Under the pieces are notes generated by a model. The model searched no databases. It was not told the DNA's origin and saw only the letters and a list, made by a program, of their open reading frames with translations. This document shows positions 17,669 through 26,257 of a DNA stretch of 64,000 nt, piece after piece. Origin of the DNA: Streptosporangiaceae bacterium NEAU-GS5 (GTDB lineage: Bacteria; Actinomycetota; Actinomycetes; Streptosporangiales; Streptosporangiaceae); assembly GCA_017592665.1 (NCBI GenBank), contig JAGFNW010000004.1:248001-312000 (forward strand), in the 5' to 3' direction. Each line of letters begins with the position of its first letter. The stretch's first letter is position 1. The translations under genes and the position numbers were made by a program.

Positions 17669-19354
17669 ATGGACGCGACCAAAGCCATCGGTGACACGCT
17701 CGACCGGATGCGCCAGCGCCGCACGGCGCCGCTGGTCCTGGAGCTCGACCTGACGGAGGGGCTGGCCGAGGGGCCGCCCGCCGATCCGCTGAGCGCGCTG
17801 CTGGCCATGCGCAAGTCGCGGCTGGCCGACATCCTTGGCGGCCTGCGCCGGGCCAGGCGGGATCCGCGCGTCCGCGGGCTCATCGTCAAGATCAGCGGCG
17901 GGCTCGGCCTCGGCATGGTCCAGGAGCTGCGGGCGGCCGTCGTCAAGCTGCGCGCCGCCGGCAAGTTCACGGTCGCGTACGCGGAGACCTTCGGCGAGTT
18001 CGGCACCGGCACGGTGCCCTACTACCTCGCCAGCGCGTTCGAGAAGGTCTACCTGCAGCCGTCCGGAGACGTCGGGCTCACCGGGGTCTCGCTGAACCAG
18101 ACGTTCGTCAAGGACGCGCTGGCCAAGCTCGGCGTCGAATATCAGGTCGGGCAGCGGCACGAATACAAGACCGCGGCCAACATGTTCACCCAGGATCACA
18201 TGACCGAGGCGCACCGCGAGTCGGCGCGGCGCATCGTCGAGTCGGTCACCGAGCAGATCGTCGCCGGGATCGCCGAGTCGCGGTCCCTGGAGCAGAAGCG
18301 GGTCCGCGAGCTGATCGACCAGGGCCCGTTCATCGGCGCCGAGGCCGTCGAGGCCGGGCTGGTCGACGCCCTGAAATATCGCGACGAGGTGTATGAGGAG
18401 ACGGTCGGCGACGCGCGCCTGCAGTACGTCTCGCGCTACGCCAAGAGCCCGCGCAAGCTGCCGCACCCGGGCGAGAACGTGATCGCCCTGATCCACGGCA
18501 ACGGCATGATCCGCCTCGGCCGCAGCGGCCGCTCTCCGGCTCCGCTCGGCGGCGGGGGCGCCATGGGCTCCGACACGATCACCGCGGCGCTGCGCTCGGC
18601 CCGCAACGACGACAAGGTCAAGGCCATCGTCTTCCGGGTCGACAGCCCCGGCGGGTCGTATGTGGCCTCCGATGCCATCTGGCGCGAGGTCGTGCTGGCC
18701 CGCCGGGCCGGCAAACCCGTGATCGTGTCCATGGGCGACGTGGCCGCCTCCGGCGGCTACTTCGTGGCGATGCCGGCCGACGTGATCGTGGCCCAGCCCG
18801 GCACCCTGACCGGCTCGATCGGCGTGTTCGGCGGCAAGGCCGTGGTCGGCGGCCTGCTCGACCGCATCGGGATCACCACGGAGCCGGTCGACGAGGGCGC
18901 CAACGCCGGGATCTTCTCCACCACGCGCGCCTTCTCCGACGCCCAGTGGGGGCGGGTCAACGCCTGGCTCGACCGGATTTATGACGACTTCGTGGGCAAG
19001 GTGGCCGAAGGCCGCGGCATCGAACGGGAGCGCGCCCACGAGCTGGCCAAGGGCCGGGTCTGGACGGGCGCCGACGCGTTCTCGCGCGGGCTGGTCGACG
19101 AACTCGGCGGCCTGGAGGACGCGCTCGCGCTGGCCCGCAGGAGGGCCGGGCTGTCCGCCGAGACCTCGGTGCGGGTCTATCCGCGGCTCAACCCGATCGA
19201 ACGGCTCCGGCCGGCCGAATCCAGCGAGGACAAAACGGCCGCGATGGCCAGGCTCCGGCTGGAGGCCTGGGGCCCGATGGCCCGCCTGGCCGGCGAACTG
19301 GGGTTGCCGATGTACGGCCCGCTCGTCCTGCCGGGAGTGTGGAAGATCAGCTGA
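17669..19354 (+). CDS. sppA: Signal peptide peptidase SppA (S49, long form)
   Basis: A 561-residue S49 serine protease with two tandem S49 domains, as in the 67-kDa form. The nucleophile is S361 in GDVAASGGYFVAMPAD and the general base can be placed at K167 in HEYKTAANMF of the first domain. This Ser/Lys dyad split across domains is known for the family. It degrades signal peptides left in the membrane. No N-terminal membrane anchor is seen here, unlike Escherichia coli SppA, so membrane association would have to be peripheral. The start ATG at 17669 lacks a strong ribosome-binding site. The stop overlaps the convergent flavin reductase gene by 8 bases. Confidence 0.93.
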   Translation: MDATKAIGDTLDRMRQRRTAPLVLELDLTEGLAEGPPADPLSALLAMRKSRLADILGGLRRARRDPRVRGLIVKISGGLGLGMVQELRAAVVKLRAAGKFTVAYAETFGEFGTGTVPYYLASAFEKVYLQPSGDVGLTGVSLNQTFVKDALAKLGVEYQVGQRHEYKTAANMFTQDHMTEAHRESARRIVESVTEQIVAGIAESRSLEQKRVRELIDQGPFIGAEAVEAGLVDALKYRDEVYEETVGDARLQYVSRYAKSPRKLPHPGENVIALIHGNGMIRLGRSGRSPAPLGGGGAMGSDTITAALRSARNDDKVKAIVFRVDSPGGSYVASDAIWREVVLARRAGKPVIVSMGDVAASGGYFVAMPADVIVAQPGTLTGSIGVFGGKAVVGGLLDRIGITTEPVDEGANAGIFSTTRAFSDAQWGRVNAWLDRIYDDFVGKVAEGRGIERERAHELAKGRVWTGADAFSRGLVDELGGLEDALALARRRAGLSAETSVRVYPRLNPIERLRPAESSEDKTAAMARLRLEAWGPMARLAGELGLPMYGPLVLPGVWKIS

Positions 19355-19826
19355 CAGCCCTGTAGCGCCCGCGCAGCCGCACCAGCGGCGACCGTCCGGC
19401 ATCCACATAATCAACACTCAGGACGCGGGCCACGAACAACGTGTGATCCGCGACCGGGATCACCTGTACGGTCTCCGCTTCGAGGGCCGCGACGCCGCCT
19501 TCGACGATCAGCGCGCCCGACTGCGGCCCGCGATGATGCGGCGTGGCATCGAGCAGCAACCGCGCGCTCGGCCTGCCCGGCGTCGCGAACCGCGACGCGA
19601 TCACAGCCTGCCCGTCGGCCAGCAACGACGCCGCCCACCGATCGGTGCGCAGGAGGACCTCGGCCAGATATCCCTCCGACGCGAGGCTCACCAACACCGT
19701 CGCCGGATCGGCCGAAACCGACACCAACGACGACACGGTATTCCCCACATCATCGCGATCCTCCCGAACAGTGACCACGGCCACCCCCCCGGCCAACTGC
19801 CCCATCGCCTCCACAAACCCCCCCAC
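19347..19826 (-). CDS. Flavin reductase-like FMN-binding protein
   Basis: A 159-residue flavin-reductase-domain protein (split-barrel): FVEAMGQLAGGVAVVTVRED, NTVSSLVSVSADPATVLVSL and the C-terminal VARVLSVDYVDAGRSPLVRLRGRY. Such proteins supply reduced flavin to a monooxygenase. I chose GTG at 19826 because GGGGAGGGGG lies 8 bases before it. The longer frame upstream (to 19898) only translates the repeat-rich spacer. No monooxygenase is directly adjacent, so its partner is unknown. It is convergent with sppA. Confidence 0.82.
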   Translation of the reverse strand: MGGFVEAMGQLAGGVAVVTVREDRDDVGNTVSSLVSVSADPATVLVSLASEGYLAEVLLRTDRWAASLLADGQAVIASRFATPGRPSARLLLDATPHHRGPQSGALIVEGGVAALEAETVQVIPVADHTLFVARVLSVDYVDAGRSPLVRLRGRYRAVS

Positions 19827-19844
19827 TCGCCACCCCCTCCCCGG

Positions 19845-20044
19845 CGTGATCTTGCAGATTCTCCCAAAGCCCTGGCAGACGCCTTCGTGATCATGCATTG
19901 ATTCCCACTTCGCAGGTCAGCGCTTCGGTGATCATGCAATGCACGTGCATTGCATGATCACCGAACCCGCGACCAGCGGAAAGGGAGAACTTGCAAGATC
20001 ACGAACCTCGTGACCTGTGCCGTGGGAAGTCCTGCAAGATCACG
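19845..20044. repeat. Cluster of TGCAAGATCACG-type elements
   Basis: CGTGATCTTGCA (19845-19856) and a variant CGTGATCATGCATTG (19886-19900) point one way. TTGCAAGATCACG (19991-20003) and TGCAAGATCACG (20033-20044) are in the opposite orientation. The 42-base palindrome at 19924-19965 uses a related core and lies between the two orientations. All are in the 237-base spacer between the flavin reductase start and the ABC operon end, where no gene is seen. Confidence 0.8.
19924..19965. repeat. 42-base perfect palindrome
   Basis: Two 21-base arms starting TTCGGTGATCATGCAATGCA meet at a central CACGTG with no loop and no mismatch. Flanking bases break the symmetry exactly at both ends. A transcript would fold into a very stable hairpin, so it could terminate the minus-strand ABC operon. 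As DNA it could extrude a cruciform or bind a dimeric protein. Confidence 0.95.
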
Positions 20045-20063
20045 CGCCTGGGGGTGGGGTGTG

Positions 20064-20987
20064 TTAGAGGAGGCCGGCTTCGGTGAGCCAGTCTTTGGCT
20101 ACTGCGGGCGGGTCTTCCTTGTCGATGGCGATCCGCTTCATCAGGCCGACCAGGATGTTGGTGTCGAGCTTGGCGGAGACGGCGTTGAGGGTCTGGGTGA
20201 CGGTGTCGCTCACGCCGGCCTTGAAGACGAGCGGGGTGACGTTCTCGGAGCCGAAGGCGTTCTTGGTGTCCTGCAGGGGGACCAGGTCGTTCAGCACGAT
20301 CTTGGGGTCGGTGGTGAAGACGTTGCCCACCTGGATCGTGCCGCTCTTGATGGCGTCCGCGGTGGTGTCGCCCGTGGGCTTCCACTCCTTGAACTCCATG
20401 CCGTACACGGTCTTGAAGTTGGCCTCCTGCCGCTCCTTGAACTCCGGCGGCCCGCCCACGACGTAGTTCTTCGACACCTTGGCCAGGTCTTCGATGGTCT
20501 TCAGGTTGTCCTTGTTCGCGGTCTCACGGGTGACCGACAGCGAGTTGTTGTCCTCGGCCGCCGACGGGTCGAGCACCTGCAGCTCGGCCGGGAGCTTGGC
20601 GGACAGGTCGGCAAGGATCGCGTCCTTGGTCTTGGCCGTGGTGTCCTTGTTCACGAACGCGTCGAGGGACCCGATGTACTCGGGGACGACGGTCAGGCCA
20701 CCGGACTTGATCTGGTCGTAGACGACTTCGCGGCTGCCGATGTTGGGCTTCTCCTCGACGCCGACCCCCTTGGCCTTGAGGGCCTGGGCGTAGATCGACC
20801 CGAGCAGCACGCTCTCCGGGAAGTTGAACGAGCCGATGATGACGGTCTTGCCGCCGCCGGCGGAACTGGCCGCGCCGCCGCCGCTCGCCGAGGTGTCGCT
20901 CAGTGGGTTGGATCCGCCGCCACCGCAGGCGGAAAGGGTGAACACCGCGCCGAGGGCCGCGGTGAGGATGATTCTCCTCATTTCCAT
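20064..20987 (-). CDS. Glycine betaine/choline-type ABC substrate-binding lipoprotein
   Basis: A 307-residue lipoprotein: an N-terminal signal with lipobox LSAC, a Gly/Ser linker, then an OpuAC/ProX-type domain starting TVIIGSFNFPESVLLGSIYA with REVVYDQIKSG and VVPEYIGS. It captures a quaternary-amine osmoprotectant outside the cell. ATG at 20987 is preceded by AAGGGA. A TTG four codons earlier is less likely. It is the last gene of a four-gene operon after the ATPase and two permeases, separated by 33 bases from the permease. The exact ligand (betaine, choline or carnitine) cannot be read from sequence. Confidence 0.9.
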   Translation of the reverse strand: MEMRRIILTAALGAVFTLSACGGGGSNPLSDTSASGGGAASSAGGGKTVIIGSFNFPESVLLGSIYAQALKAKGVGVEEKPNIGSREVVYDQIKSGGLTVVPEYIGSLDAFVNKDTTAKTKDAILADLSAKLPAELQVLDPSAAEDNNSLSVTRETANKDNLKTIEDLAKVSKNYVVGGPPEFKERQEANFKTVYGMEFKEWKPTGDTTADAIKSGTIQVGNVFTTDPKIVLNDLVPLQDTKNAFGSENVTPLVFKAGVSDTVTQTLNAVSAKLDTNILVGLMKRIAIDKEDPPAVAKDWLTEAGLL

Positions 20988-21020
20988 ATTTCCCTTCAAA
21001 ATCGGGGGGCAATGTGTAGA

Positions 21021-21683
21021 TTAGCGGGCCTGTCGCACCCCCGGCGACACGGCTACCCGGTTGACCAGGGTGAACCCGAACTGGACCGCGAGCGCCAGCG
21101 CCGCGACCAGAACGGCTCCCCCGATGACGCTCGGGTAGTCCTTGGTGGCCAGACCGTCGATGATGAACCTGCCGAGGCCGCCGAGTCCAACGAAGGCGGC
21201 GACGGTCGCCGTGGCGACCACCTGGATCGCGGCAAGCCGCAGGCCCAGCAGGATGAGCGGCAGCGCGACCGGGACCTGGACCTGGAACAGCACCTGCCGG
21301 CCGCGCAACCCCATCCCGTACGCGGCGTCGCGCAGGTCGGGGTCCACGCCCCGCACGCCCTCGTACGTGTTGACCAGGATCGGCGGGACGGCGAGCGCCA
21401 CCAGCGGGATGAGCACGGGCCAGATCGTGCCGACCCCGATCAGCAGCACGACCAGGACCAGCAGGCCGAGCGTCGGCAGCGCGCGTGCGGCGTTGGCGGA
21501 GATCACGACGAGCAGCGCGCCGCGGCCCGTGTGCCCGATCCAGAGCCCGAGCGGGATCGCGATCACGGCGGAGAGCACGAAGGCCGCCAGCGAGAAGCCC
21601 AGATGCTCGATCAGCCGGTTGGGGATGCCCCCGGACCCGGACCAGTTGTCGGCGCTGCCGAAGAAGTCAATGAGCCAGTTCAT
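21021..21683 (-). CDS. Osmoprotectant ABC transporter permease (second subunit)
   Basis: A 220-residue permease of the OpuC/ProW class with five to six helices. The inner-membrane coupling motif is DAAYGMGLRGRQVLFQVQVPVALPLI, and GLGGLGRFIIDGLATKDYP is a family hallmark. The ATG at 21683 overlaps the stop of the preceding permease (ATGA), so translation is coupled. It pairs with the other permease to form a heterodimeric channel driven by the ATPase at 22332. Confidence 0.92.
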   Translation of the reverse strand: MNWLIDFFGSADNWSGSGGIPNRLIEHLGFSLAAFVLSAVIAIPLGLWIGHTGRGALLVVISANAARALPTLGLLVLVVLLIGVGTIWPVLIPLVALAVPPILVNTYEGVRGVDPDLRDAAYGMGLRGRQVLFQVQVPVALPLILLGLRLAAIQVVATATVAAFVGLGGLGRFIIDGLATKDYPSVIGGAVLVAALALAVQFGFTLVNRVAVSPGVRQAR

Positions 21684-22339
21684 CGCGACCACGGGGTGAG
21701 GAGACGTTGCACGGCGACGATCAGCCAGTCGGCGGCCACCGCGAGCACCACGATGAGCACGATGCCGACCACGATCGGGGTGTAGAACTGGCGCTGCCAG
21801 CCGTCGATGAACAGGTTGCCGAGGCCGCCCTGCCCGATCAGGGCGCCCACGCTGACCAGGCTGATGCTGGAGACCGTGGCCACCCGGAGGCCCGCGAGCA
21901 CGACCGGCACGGCCACCGGCAGCTCGACCCCGATCAGGCGGCGCAGCGGCCGGTAGCCCACCGCCACGGCCGACTGCCGCACATGGTCGGGCACCGACGT
22001 CATGCCGTCGACCACGGCCGGGATCAGCACCGCCAGCGTGAAGAACGTGAGCGGGATGATCACCGTCCACTGGGTGAGCCCGGTGATCGACAGGAAGATC
22101 GAGAAGAGCACGAGCGACGGCAGCGAGTAGACCACGTTCATCAGGCCGACGGTCGGCTGGTAGAGCCACCGCCACCGGGCGCTGACCACGCCGAGCGGCA
22201 GCGCGACCACCAGCCCCAGCAGCACCGGCACGAAGGCCATCACGATGTGGGCCAGCAGCAGCGTGCTGATGGCCGACGGACTGTCGTTGGCCCAGTTGCG
22301 CCAGATCCAGTCCCACCTGACAAGAGGTTCGTCACCCAT
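21680..22339 (-). CDS. Osmoprotectant ABC transporter permease (first subunit)
   Basis: A 219-residue permease homologous to its downstream neighbour. After a short cytoplasmic start (MGDEPLVRWDWIWRNW) it has the helices LLLAHIVMAFVPVLLGLVVALPLG and LFSIFLSITGLTQWTVIIPLTFFTLAVL, and the coupling loop RQSAVAVGYRPLRRLIGVELP. GLGNLFIDGWQRQ is typical. The start at 22339 overlaps the ATPase stop by 8 bases, while its own stop overlaps the next permease by 4. Confidence 0.92.
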   Translation of the reverse strand: MGDEPLVRWDWIWRNWANDSPSAISTLLLAHIVMAFVPVLLGLVVALPLGVVSARWRWLYQPTVGLMNVVYSLPSLVLFSIFLSITGLTQWTVIIPLTFFTLAVLIPAVVDGMTSVPDHVRQSAVAVGYRPLRRLIGVELPVAVPVVLAGLRVATVSSISLVSVGALIGQGGLGNLFIDGWQRQFYTPIVVGIVLIVVLAVAADWLIVAVQRLLTPWSR

Positions 22340-23282
22340 GGGCGGCCGCCATGATCGCCTCGTGCGTGGCCGTGCCGATCGGATGCCCGCTGTCGTCCAC
22401 CGCGACCGCGAGGCCGTCCGGGGACAGCAGCGCGGCGTCGAGGGCGGCCCGCAAAGAGTCGCGCTCGGGGTTGAAGGTGCCGTACTCGCCGTCGACGGCC
22501 GAGGGGGCGGGCCCGAGCGACAACCGCTTGGCCGGTACGAACGACAGCCGCCGGATCCCCCGGTCGCGCCCGAGGAACTCGCGCACGAAATCGTCGGAGG
22601 GATCGCCCAGCAGCGACGCGGGACTGCCCAGCTGGGCCAGCTTGCCGCCCACCCTGAGCAGGCAGATGGTGTTGCCGAGTTTGATGGCCTCATCGATGTC
22701 GTGCGTGACGAACACGATCGTCTTGCGCAGGTCGGACTGCAGGCGCAGCAGCTCCTCCTGCAGGCTGGCGCGCACGATCGGGTCGACGGCGCTGAACGGC
22801 TCGTCCATGAGCAGCACGGGCGGATCGGCGGCCAGCGCGCGGGCCACCCCGACCCGCTGCTGCTGCCCGCCGGACAGCTGATAGGGATAGCGCCCGGCCA
22901 GCTTGGGGTCGAGGCCCACCCGCTCCAGCAGCTCCATGGCCCGGGCACGGGCCCGCTTCTTGTCCCACCCGAGCAGGTAGGGAACGGTGGCGATGTTGTC
23001 GACGATCTTGCGGTGCGGGAAGAGGCCGGCTTGCTGGATCACGTATCCGATGCCGCGGCGGAGGGTGGGCGGGTCGATCGTCTGAACATCGGTCCCGTCC
23101 AGCAGGATCCGGCCCTCGGTCGGGTCGATCATCCTGTTGATCATCCGGAGCGAGGTCGTCTTGCCGCACCCGGACGGGCCGACGAAAACCGTGATCGCGC
23201 CGTCGGGAACCTCGAGGCTGAGGCCGTCCACGGCGACCGTGCCGTCGTCGTACCGCTTGGTGACACCTTCAAATGTGATCAC
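22332..23282 (-). CDS. Osmoprotectant ABC transporter ATP-binding protein
   Basis: A 316-residue ATPase of the ProV/OpuCA class: Walker A GPSGCGKTT, Q-loop in VIQQAGLFPHRKIVDNIA, signature LSGGQQQR, Walker B VLLMDEPFSAVD and switch VFVTHDIDEA. After about residue 240 comes a single CBS-like segment (SLRAALDAALLSPDGLAVAVDDSGHPIG); many relatives have two CBS domains that sense ionic strength. The start is GTG at 23282. It is the first gene of the operon, so the promoter should lie in the 196 bases shared with the divergent sigma-like gene. Confidence 0.93.
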   Translation of the reverse strand: MITFEGVTKRYDDGTVAVDGLSLEVPDGAITVFVGPSGCGKTTSLRMINRMIDPTEGRILLDGTDVQTIDPPTLRRGIGYVIQQAGLFPHRKIVDNIATVPYLLGWDKKRARARAMELLERVGLDPKLAGRYPYQLSGGQQQRVGVARALAADPPVLLMDEPFSAVDPIVRASLQEELLRLQSDLRKTIVFVTHDIDEAIKLGNTICLLRVGGKLAQLGSPASLLGDPSDDFVREFLGRDRGIRRLSFVPAKRLSLGPAPSAVDGEYGTFNPERDSLRAALDAALLSPDGLAVAVDDSGHPIGTATHEAIMAAAHG

Positions 23283-23478
23283 TCGCGACCTCGTCTCCGG
23301 AGACTCCCGTGATCTCGCCGTCCCAGCCTAAGGGGCTCAGACCCGACTGCCGGGCCCAAATATCTACCAAAACCACATCTCGTAGTGCATCAGAGCCCCA
23401 TCACCCGGCATGATTGATGTCACACTCGCCCGGCTCATCAATCCCACGTATCCCATACGAATCCAAGAGGAACCGGCC

Positions 23479-24693
23479 GTGACTCACCCGCTCATCGGTC
23501 AGCGCTCACGGAGCGAGCTGATCGCCGAGCTCTACGAGCGCCACGCCGCCGGGCTGTTCGCGTACTGCCACGACCAGCTCGGCGAGTCAGGTTCCGCGGC
23601 GGACGCACTGGTGGCGGTTCTCACCAGCGTGCCCAACGCCGAGCCTCCGCGTGCCGCGCTCTACGCGCTCGCCCGCCGCGAGATCTACCGGCGTGACGTC
23701 AGCTACGCCATGCCTTCGGTCGACTCGGCGGCCGACCCGGTCACCGCCCTGATCGAGCGCGTGTTCCGCGACATCCGGCCGCATCAGCGCGAGGTGCTGC
23801 TGCTTTCGGCCGTCTGCGGGCTGACCGAGGACGAGCTTTCCTGGGTGCTCGACGTGGCCCCCGACACGGCCACCGAACTGGTCGAAAGCGCCCGGCACCG
23901 GTTCCATCAGACGCTGTCCACGGCCGTCGCGGCCGCGCGGACCGCGCCCTTCGTGGCGCCCGCCGTGACCGAGATCTTCGACGCCATCGGCGTGGCCCCG
24001 ATCGAGGACGTGCTCGCCCGCCTTCCCTGGCGGCGTCCGGCGCACGCGGTACGTGCCCGGGTGCTCGTCTCTCTCCCTTTTGACGAGGTCGGCCGCGCGA
24101 TCAAACTGCCGGTGCGGCGGCTGTGGCCGACCACCCCCAGCTGGCCGCTGCCGCTTTCCAGCCCAGACCAGGTGAGCAACGCCGTCGTGGTGCCCACCGG
24201 TTCGCTTCCGGCGCCGCCGCCCGTCTTCGACGCTCCGCCGCCGGTGGCGCCCGATCCCGTCGCCCTCCGCCCCGATTCCGTACGGCGAGCCAAACACGAG
24301 GCCACGACCCAGCCCATGCCACGGCTGCGCGGGCTGATTCCCAGTTCGCTGGCCGACGTGTCGCTGATCAGGCGCAAGCCGAAGCCGGCCCCCGCGCCCG
24401 AGCCGCCGCCTACGCAGGAAGAGCCGGCGTTCGACTACTTCACGCCGCCTCCCCACGCGCCCGCCGAAACGACGGGACCCATAGAGAAGATCGAGGCACC
24501 CGAGCCTGCCGAGGACTTCGACGCCTTCAAACCGGCGGCCGCAGAGGAGACGCCGGAGAAGGCCGAGAAGATCAAGCGGGTCCGGATGGGCGAGCACCAC
24601 TACGACTGGCTGTGGGAGCTGGTCGGCTTCCTGATCTGCCTGGCGATCGCCCTGGCGGTGTTCTTCACGGTCCCGACGATCGTCACTCCTTAG
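23479..24693 (+). CDS. Sigma-factor-like protein with C-terminal membrane anchor
   Basis: A 404-residue protein starting GTG at 23479 after GAGGAA. Residues 8-70 resemble sigma region 2 (ELIAELYERHAAGLFAYCHD) and about 95-150 resemble region 4 (RDIRPHQREVLLLSAVCGLTEDELSWVLDV, then TATELVESARHRFHQTL). A long Pro/Glu-rich linker follows (about 235-370), then one transmembrane helix near the end (LWELVGFLICLAIALAVFFT). The weak match to the region-2 core and the membrane tether suggest it is not a conventional sigma factor. It could be a membrane-bound regulator. It is divergent from the osmoprotectant operon, and its stop overlaps the convergent ltp2-like gene by 4 bases. Confidence 0.7.
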   Translation: MTHPLIGQRSRSELIAELYERHAAGLFAYCHDQLGESGSAADALVAVLTSVPNAEPPRAALYALARREIYRRDVSYAMPSVDSAADPVTALIERVFRDIRPHQREVLLLSAVCGLTEDELSWVLDVAPDTATELVESARHRFHQTLSTAVAAARTAPFVAPAVTEIFDAIGVAPIEDVLARLPWRRPAHAVRARVLVSLPFDEVGRAIKLPVRRLWPTTPSWPLPLSSPDQVSNAVVVPTGSLPAPPPVFDAPPPVAPDPVALRPDSVRRAKHEATTQPMPRLRGLIPSSLADVSLIRRKPKPAPAPEPPPTQEEPAFDYFTPPPHAPAETTGPIEKIEAPEPAEDFDAFKPAAAEETPEKAEKIKRVRMGEHHYDWLWELVGFLICLAIALAVFFTVPTIVTP

Positions 24694-25853
24694 GTCGTCA
24701 GGATCAGTCCGCTGGTCGGCACGCCGGTGCCGGCCGTGACCAGGACATTGGCGACGTCGGCCACCTGATTGACCGACGTGCCGCGGATCTGCCTGACCGC
24801 CTCGGCGATGCCGTTCATCCCGTGGATGTAGGCCTCGCCGAGCTGGCCGCCGTGCGGGTTGACCGGCAGCCGGCCGCCGAGCTCGATGCCGCCTCCGGCG
24901 ATGAAATCCTTGGCCTCACCGCGCCCGCAGAACCCCAGCTCCTCCAGCTGCGTGAGGACGAACGGGGTGAAGTGGTCATAGAGGATGGCCGTCTGTATGT
25001 CGGCCGGGGTGAGACCCGAGCGCTCCCAGAGCCGCCTGCCGACCACGCCCATCTCCGGCAGCCCGGTCATGTCGTCGCGGTAGTAGCTGGTCATCATCAT
25101 CTGCCCGGACCCGGATCCCTGGGCGGCCGCGGCGATGACGGCCGGGGATCTGCGCAGGTCGCGGGCGCGCTCGGCGGAGGTGACGACCAGCGCGACCGCG
25201 CCGTCGCTCTCCTGGCAGCAGTCGAGCAGGTGCAGCGGCTCCACGATCCACTTCGAGGCCTGATGGTCGTCGAGCGTGATGGGCCGACCGTGGAACCACG
25301 CGGCCGGGTTGGTCGCGGCGTGCCGCCGCATGGCGACCGCCACGCGCCCGAAGTCCTCCGAGGTCGCGCCGTACACGTGCATGTAGCGACGGGCGAACAT
25401 GGCCACCCACGCGGCCGGGGTCATCAGCCCGTACGGCACGTGCCAGCTCATCTCCAGGCCCTGCGACGACGGGTCGCCGCCGAGCCGCGCGTCCGGGATG
25501 CCGAAGCGCCGCCCGGACCGCTCGTTGAACGCCCGATAACACACGACGGTCGAGGCCGCCCCGGTCTCGACGGCCATCGCGGCGTGCATCACGGTGCCGC
25601 AGGCCGCGCCGCCGCCGTAGTGCACGCGGGAGAAGAAGGTGAGGTCGCCGATGCCCACCTCGCGGGCGACGGCGATCTCCTGGTTGGCGTCCTGGGTGTA
25701 GGTGACCAGGCCGTCGACGTCGGACGGGGCGAGGCCGGCGTCGTCGAGCGCGGCGAACACCGACTCGGCTGCCAGCCGCAGCTCCGACCGCCCCGACTCC
25801 TTGGAGAACTCGGTCGCCCCGATCCCCGCGATGGCCGCAGGCACGCCGCTCAC
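24690..25853 (-). CDS. ltp2: Lipid-transfer-protein-like thiolase/aldolase, Ltp2-like
   Basis: A 387-residue thiolase-fold protein lacking the paired Cys motifs of true thiolases. It fits the Ltp2 group, which performs the retro-aldol step releasing propionyl-CoA from the steroid side chain to leave the 17-keto steroid. Recognisable parts are AIAGIGATEFSKESGRSELRLA at the N-terminus, VHYGGGAACGTVMHAA in the middle, and NPHGGQLGEAYIHGMNGIAEAV near the end. In known systems it works bound to the DUF35 domain of ChsH2, which is encoded two genes upstream. Its GTG start overlaps the chsH1-like stop (GTGA). It is the last gene of the six-gene operon. Confidence 0.87.
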   Translation of the reverse strand: MSGVPAAIAGIGATEFSKESGRSELRLAAESVFAALDDAGLAPSDVDGLVTYTQDANQEIAVAREVGIGDLTFFSRVHYGGGAACGTVMHAAMAVETGAASTVVCYRAFNERSGRRFGIPDARLGGDPSSQGLEMSWHVPYGLMTPAAWVAMFARRYMHVYGATSEDFGRVAVAMRRHAATNPAAWFHGRPITLDDHQASKWIVEPLHLLDCCQESDGAVALVVTSAERARDLRRSPAVIAAAAQGSGSGQMMMTSYYRDDMTGLPEMGVVGRRLWERSGLTPADIQTAILYDHFTPFVLTQLEELGFCGRGEAKDFIAGGGIELGGRLPVNPHGGQLGEAYIHGMNGIAEAVRQIRGTSVNQVADVANVLVTAGTGVPTSGLILTT

Positions 25854-26257
25854 CTTGGGAGGGAGAGCCGGACCGAGCCCTGGGCGTGCGCGCCCAGGCT
25901 GACGGAACCGACGATGTCGACGGTGAACCGGGCGTCCTCGACGGCCGACACGGCGCCCGTGAGGGTCAGGGTGTCGCCCGCGTACGCCGGGACGCCGAGC
26001 TTGACCTTCATGCCGTGGATGAGCGCGCCGGGGCCCGCCCAGTCGGTCACGAAGCGCTCCAGCAGGCCCATCGTGGTCAGGATGTTGAGGAAGATGTCCT
26101 TCGAGCCCTGCGCCTGGGCGATCGCGACATCGTGGTGCACCGGCGTGTAGTCGCGCGTGGCGAGGGCCGACGAGATGACGAACGTGGGGGTGAGCGCGAC
26201 CCGCAGCTCGGGGAGCTGATCCCCGACCGTGACCTGAGCTTCCATCAAAGTCTCCAT
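25850..26257 (-). CDS. chsH1: MaoC-like hydratase subunit, ChsH1-like
   Basis: A 135-residue single hot-dog domain protein. TPTFVISSALATRDYTPVHHDVAIAQAQGS carries the MaoC hydratase D-x4-H arrangement (D in RDYTPVHH). In steroid catabolism, ChsH1 pairs with the MaoC half of ChsH2 to hydrate the C22 unsaturated side-chain CoA ester. The ATG at 26257 shares a base with the chsH2 stop (TGATG) and follows GGAG. A second in-frame ATG at 26245 is also preceded by GGAG. The small size matches ChsH1 rather than a stand-alone MaoC. Confidence 0.87.
   Translation of the reverse strand: METLMEAQVTVGDQLPELRVALTPTFVISSALATRDYTPVHHDVAIAQAQGSKDIFLNILTTMGLLERFVTDWAGPGALIHGMKVKLGVPAYAGDTLTLTGAVSAVEDARFTVDIVGSVSLGAHAQGSVRLSLPR

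Noticed and set aside
17594-19417. A 607-codon minus-strand frame opposite sppA
   Set aside because: Shadow of sppA with biased His/Asp/Gly composition and no motif.
24123-26150. A 675-codon plus-strand frame over the sigma-like gene end, ltp2 and chsH1
   Set aside because: It is out of frame with the real genes and has no family resemblance.
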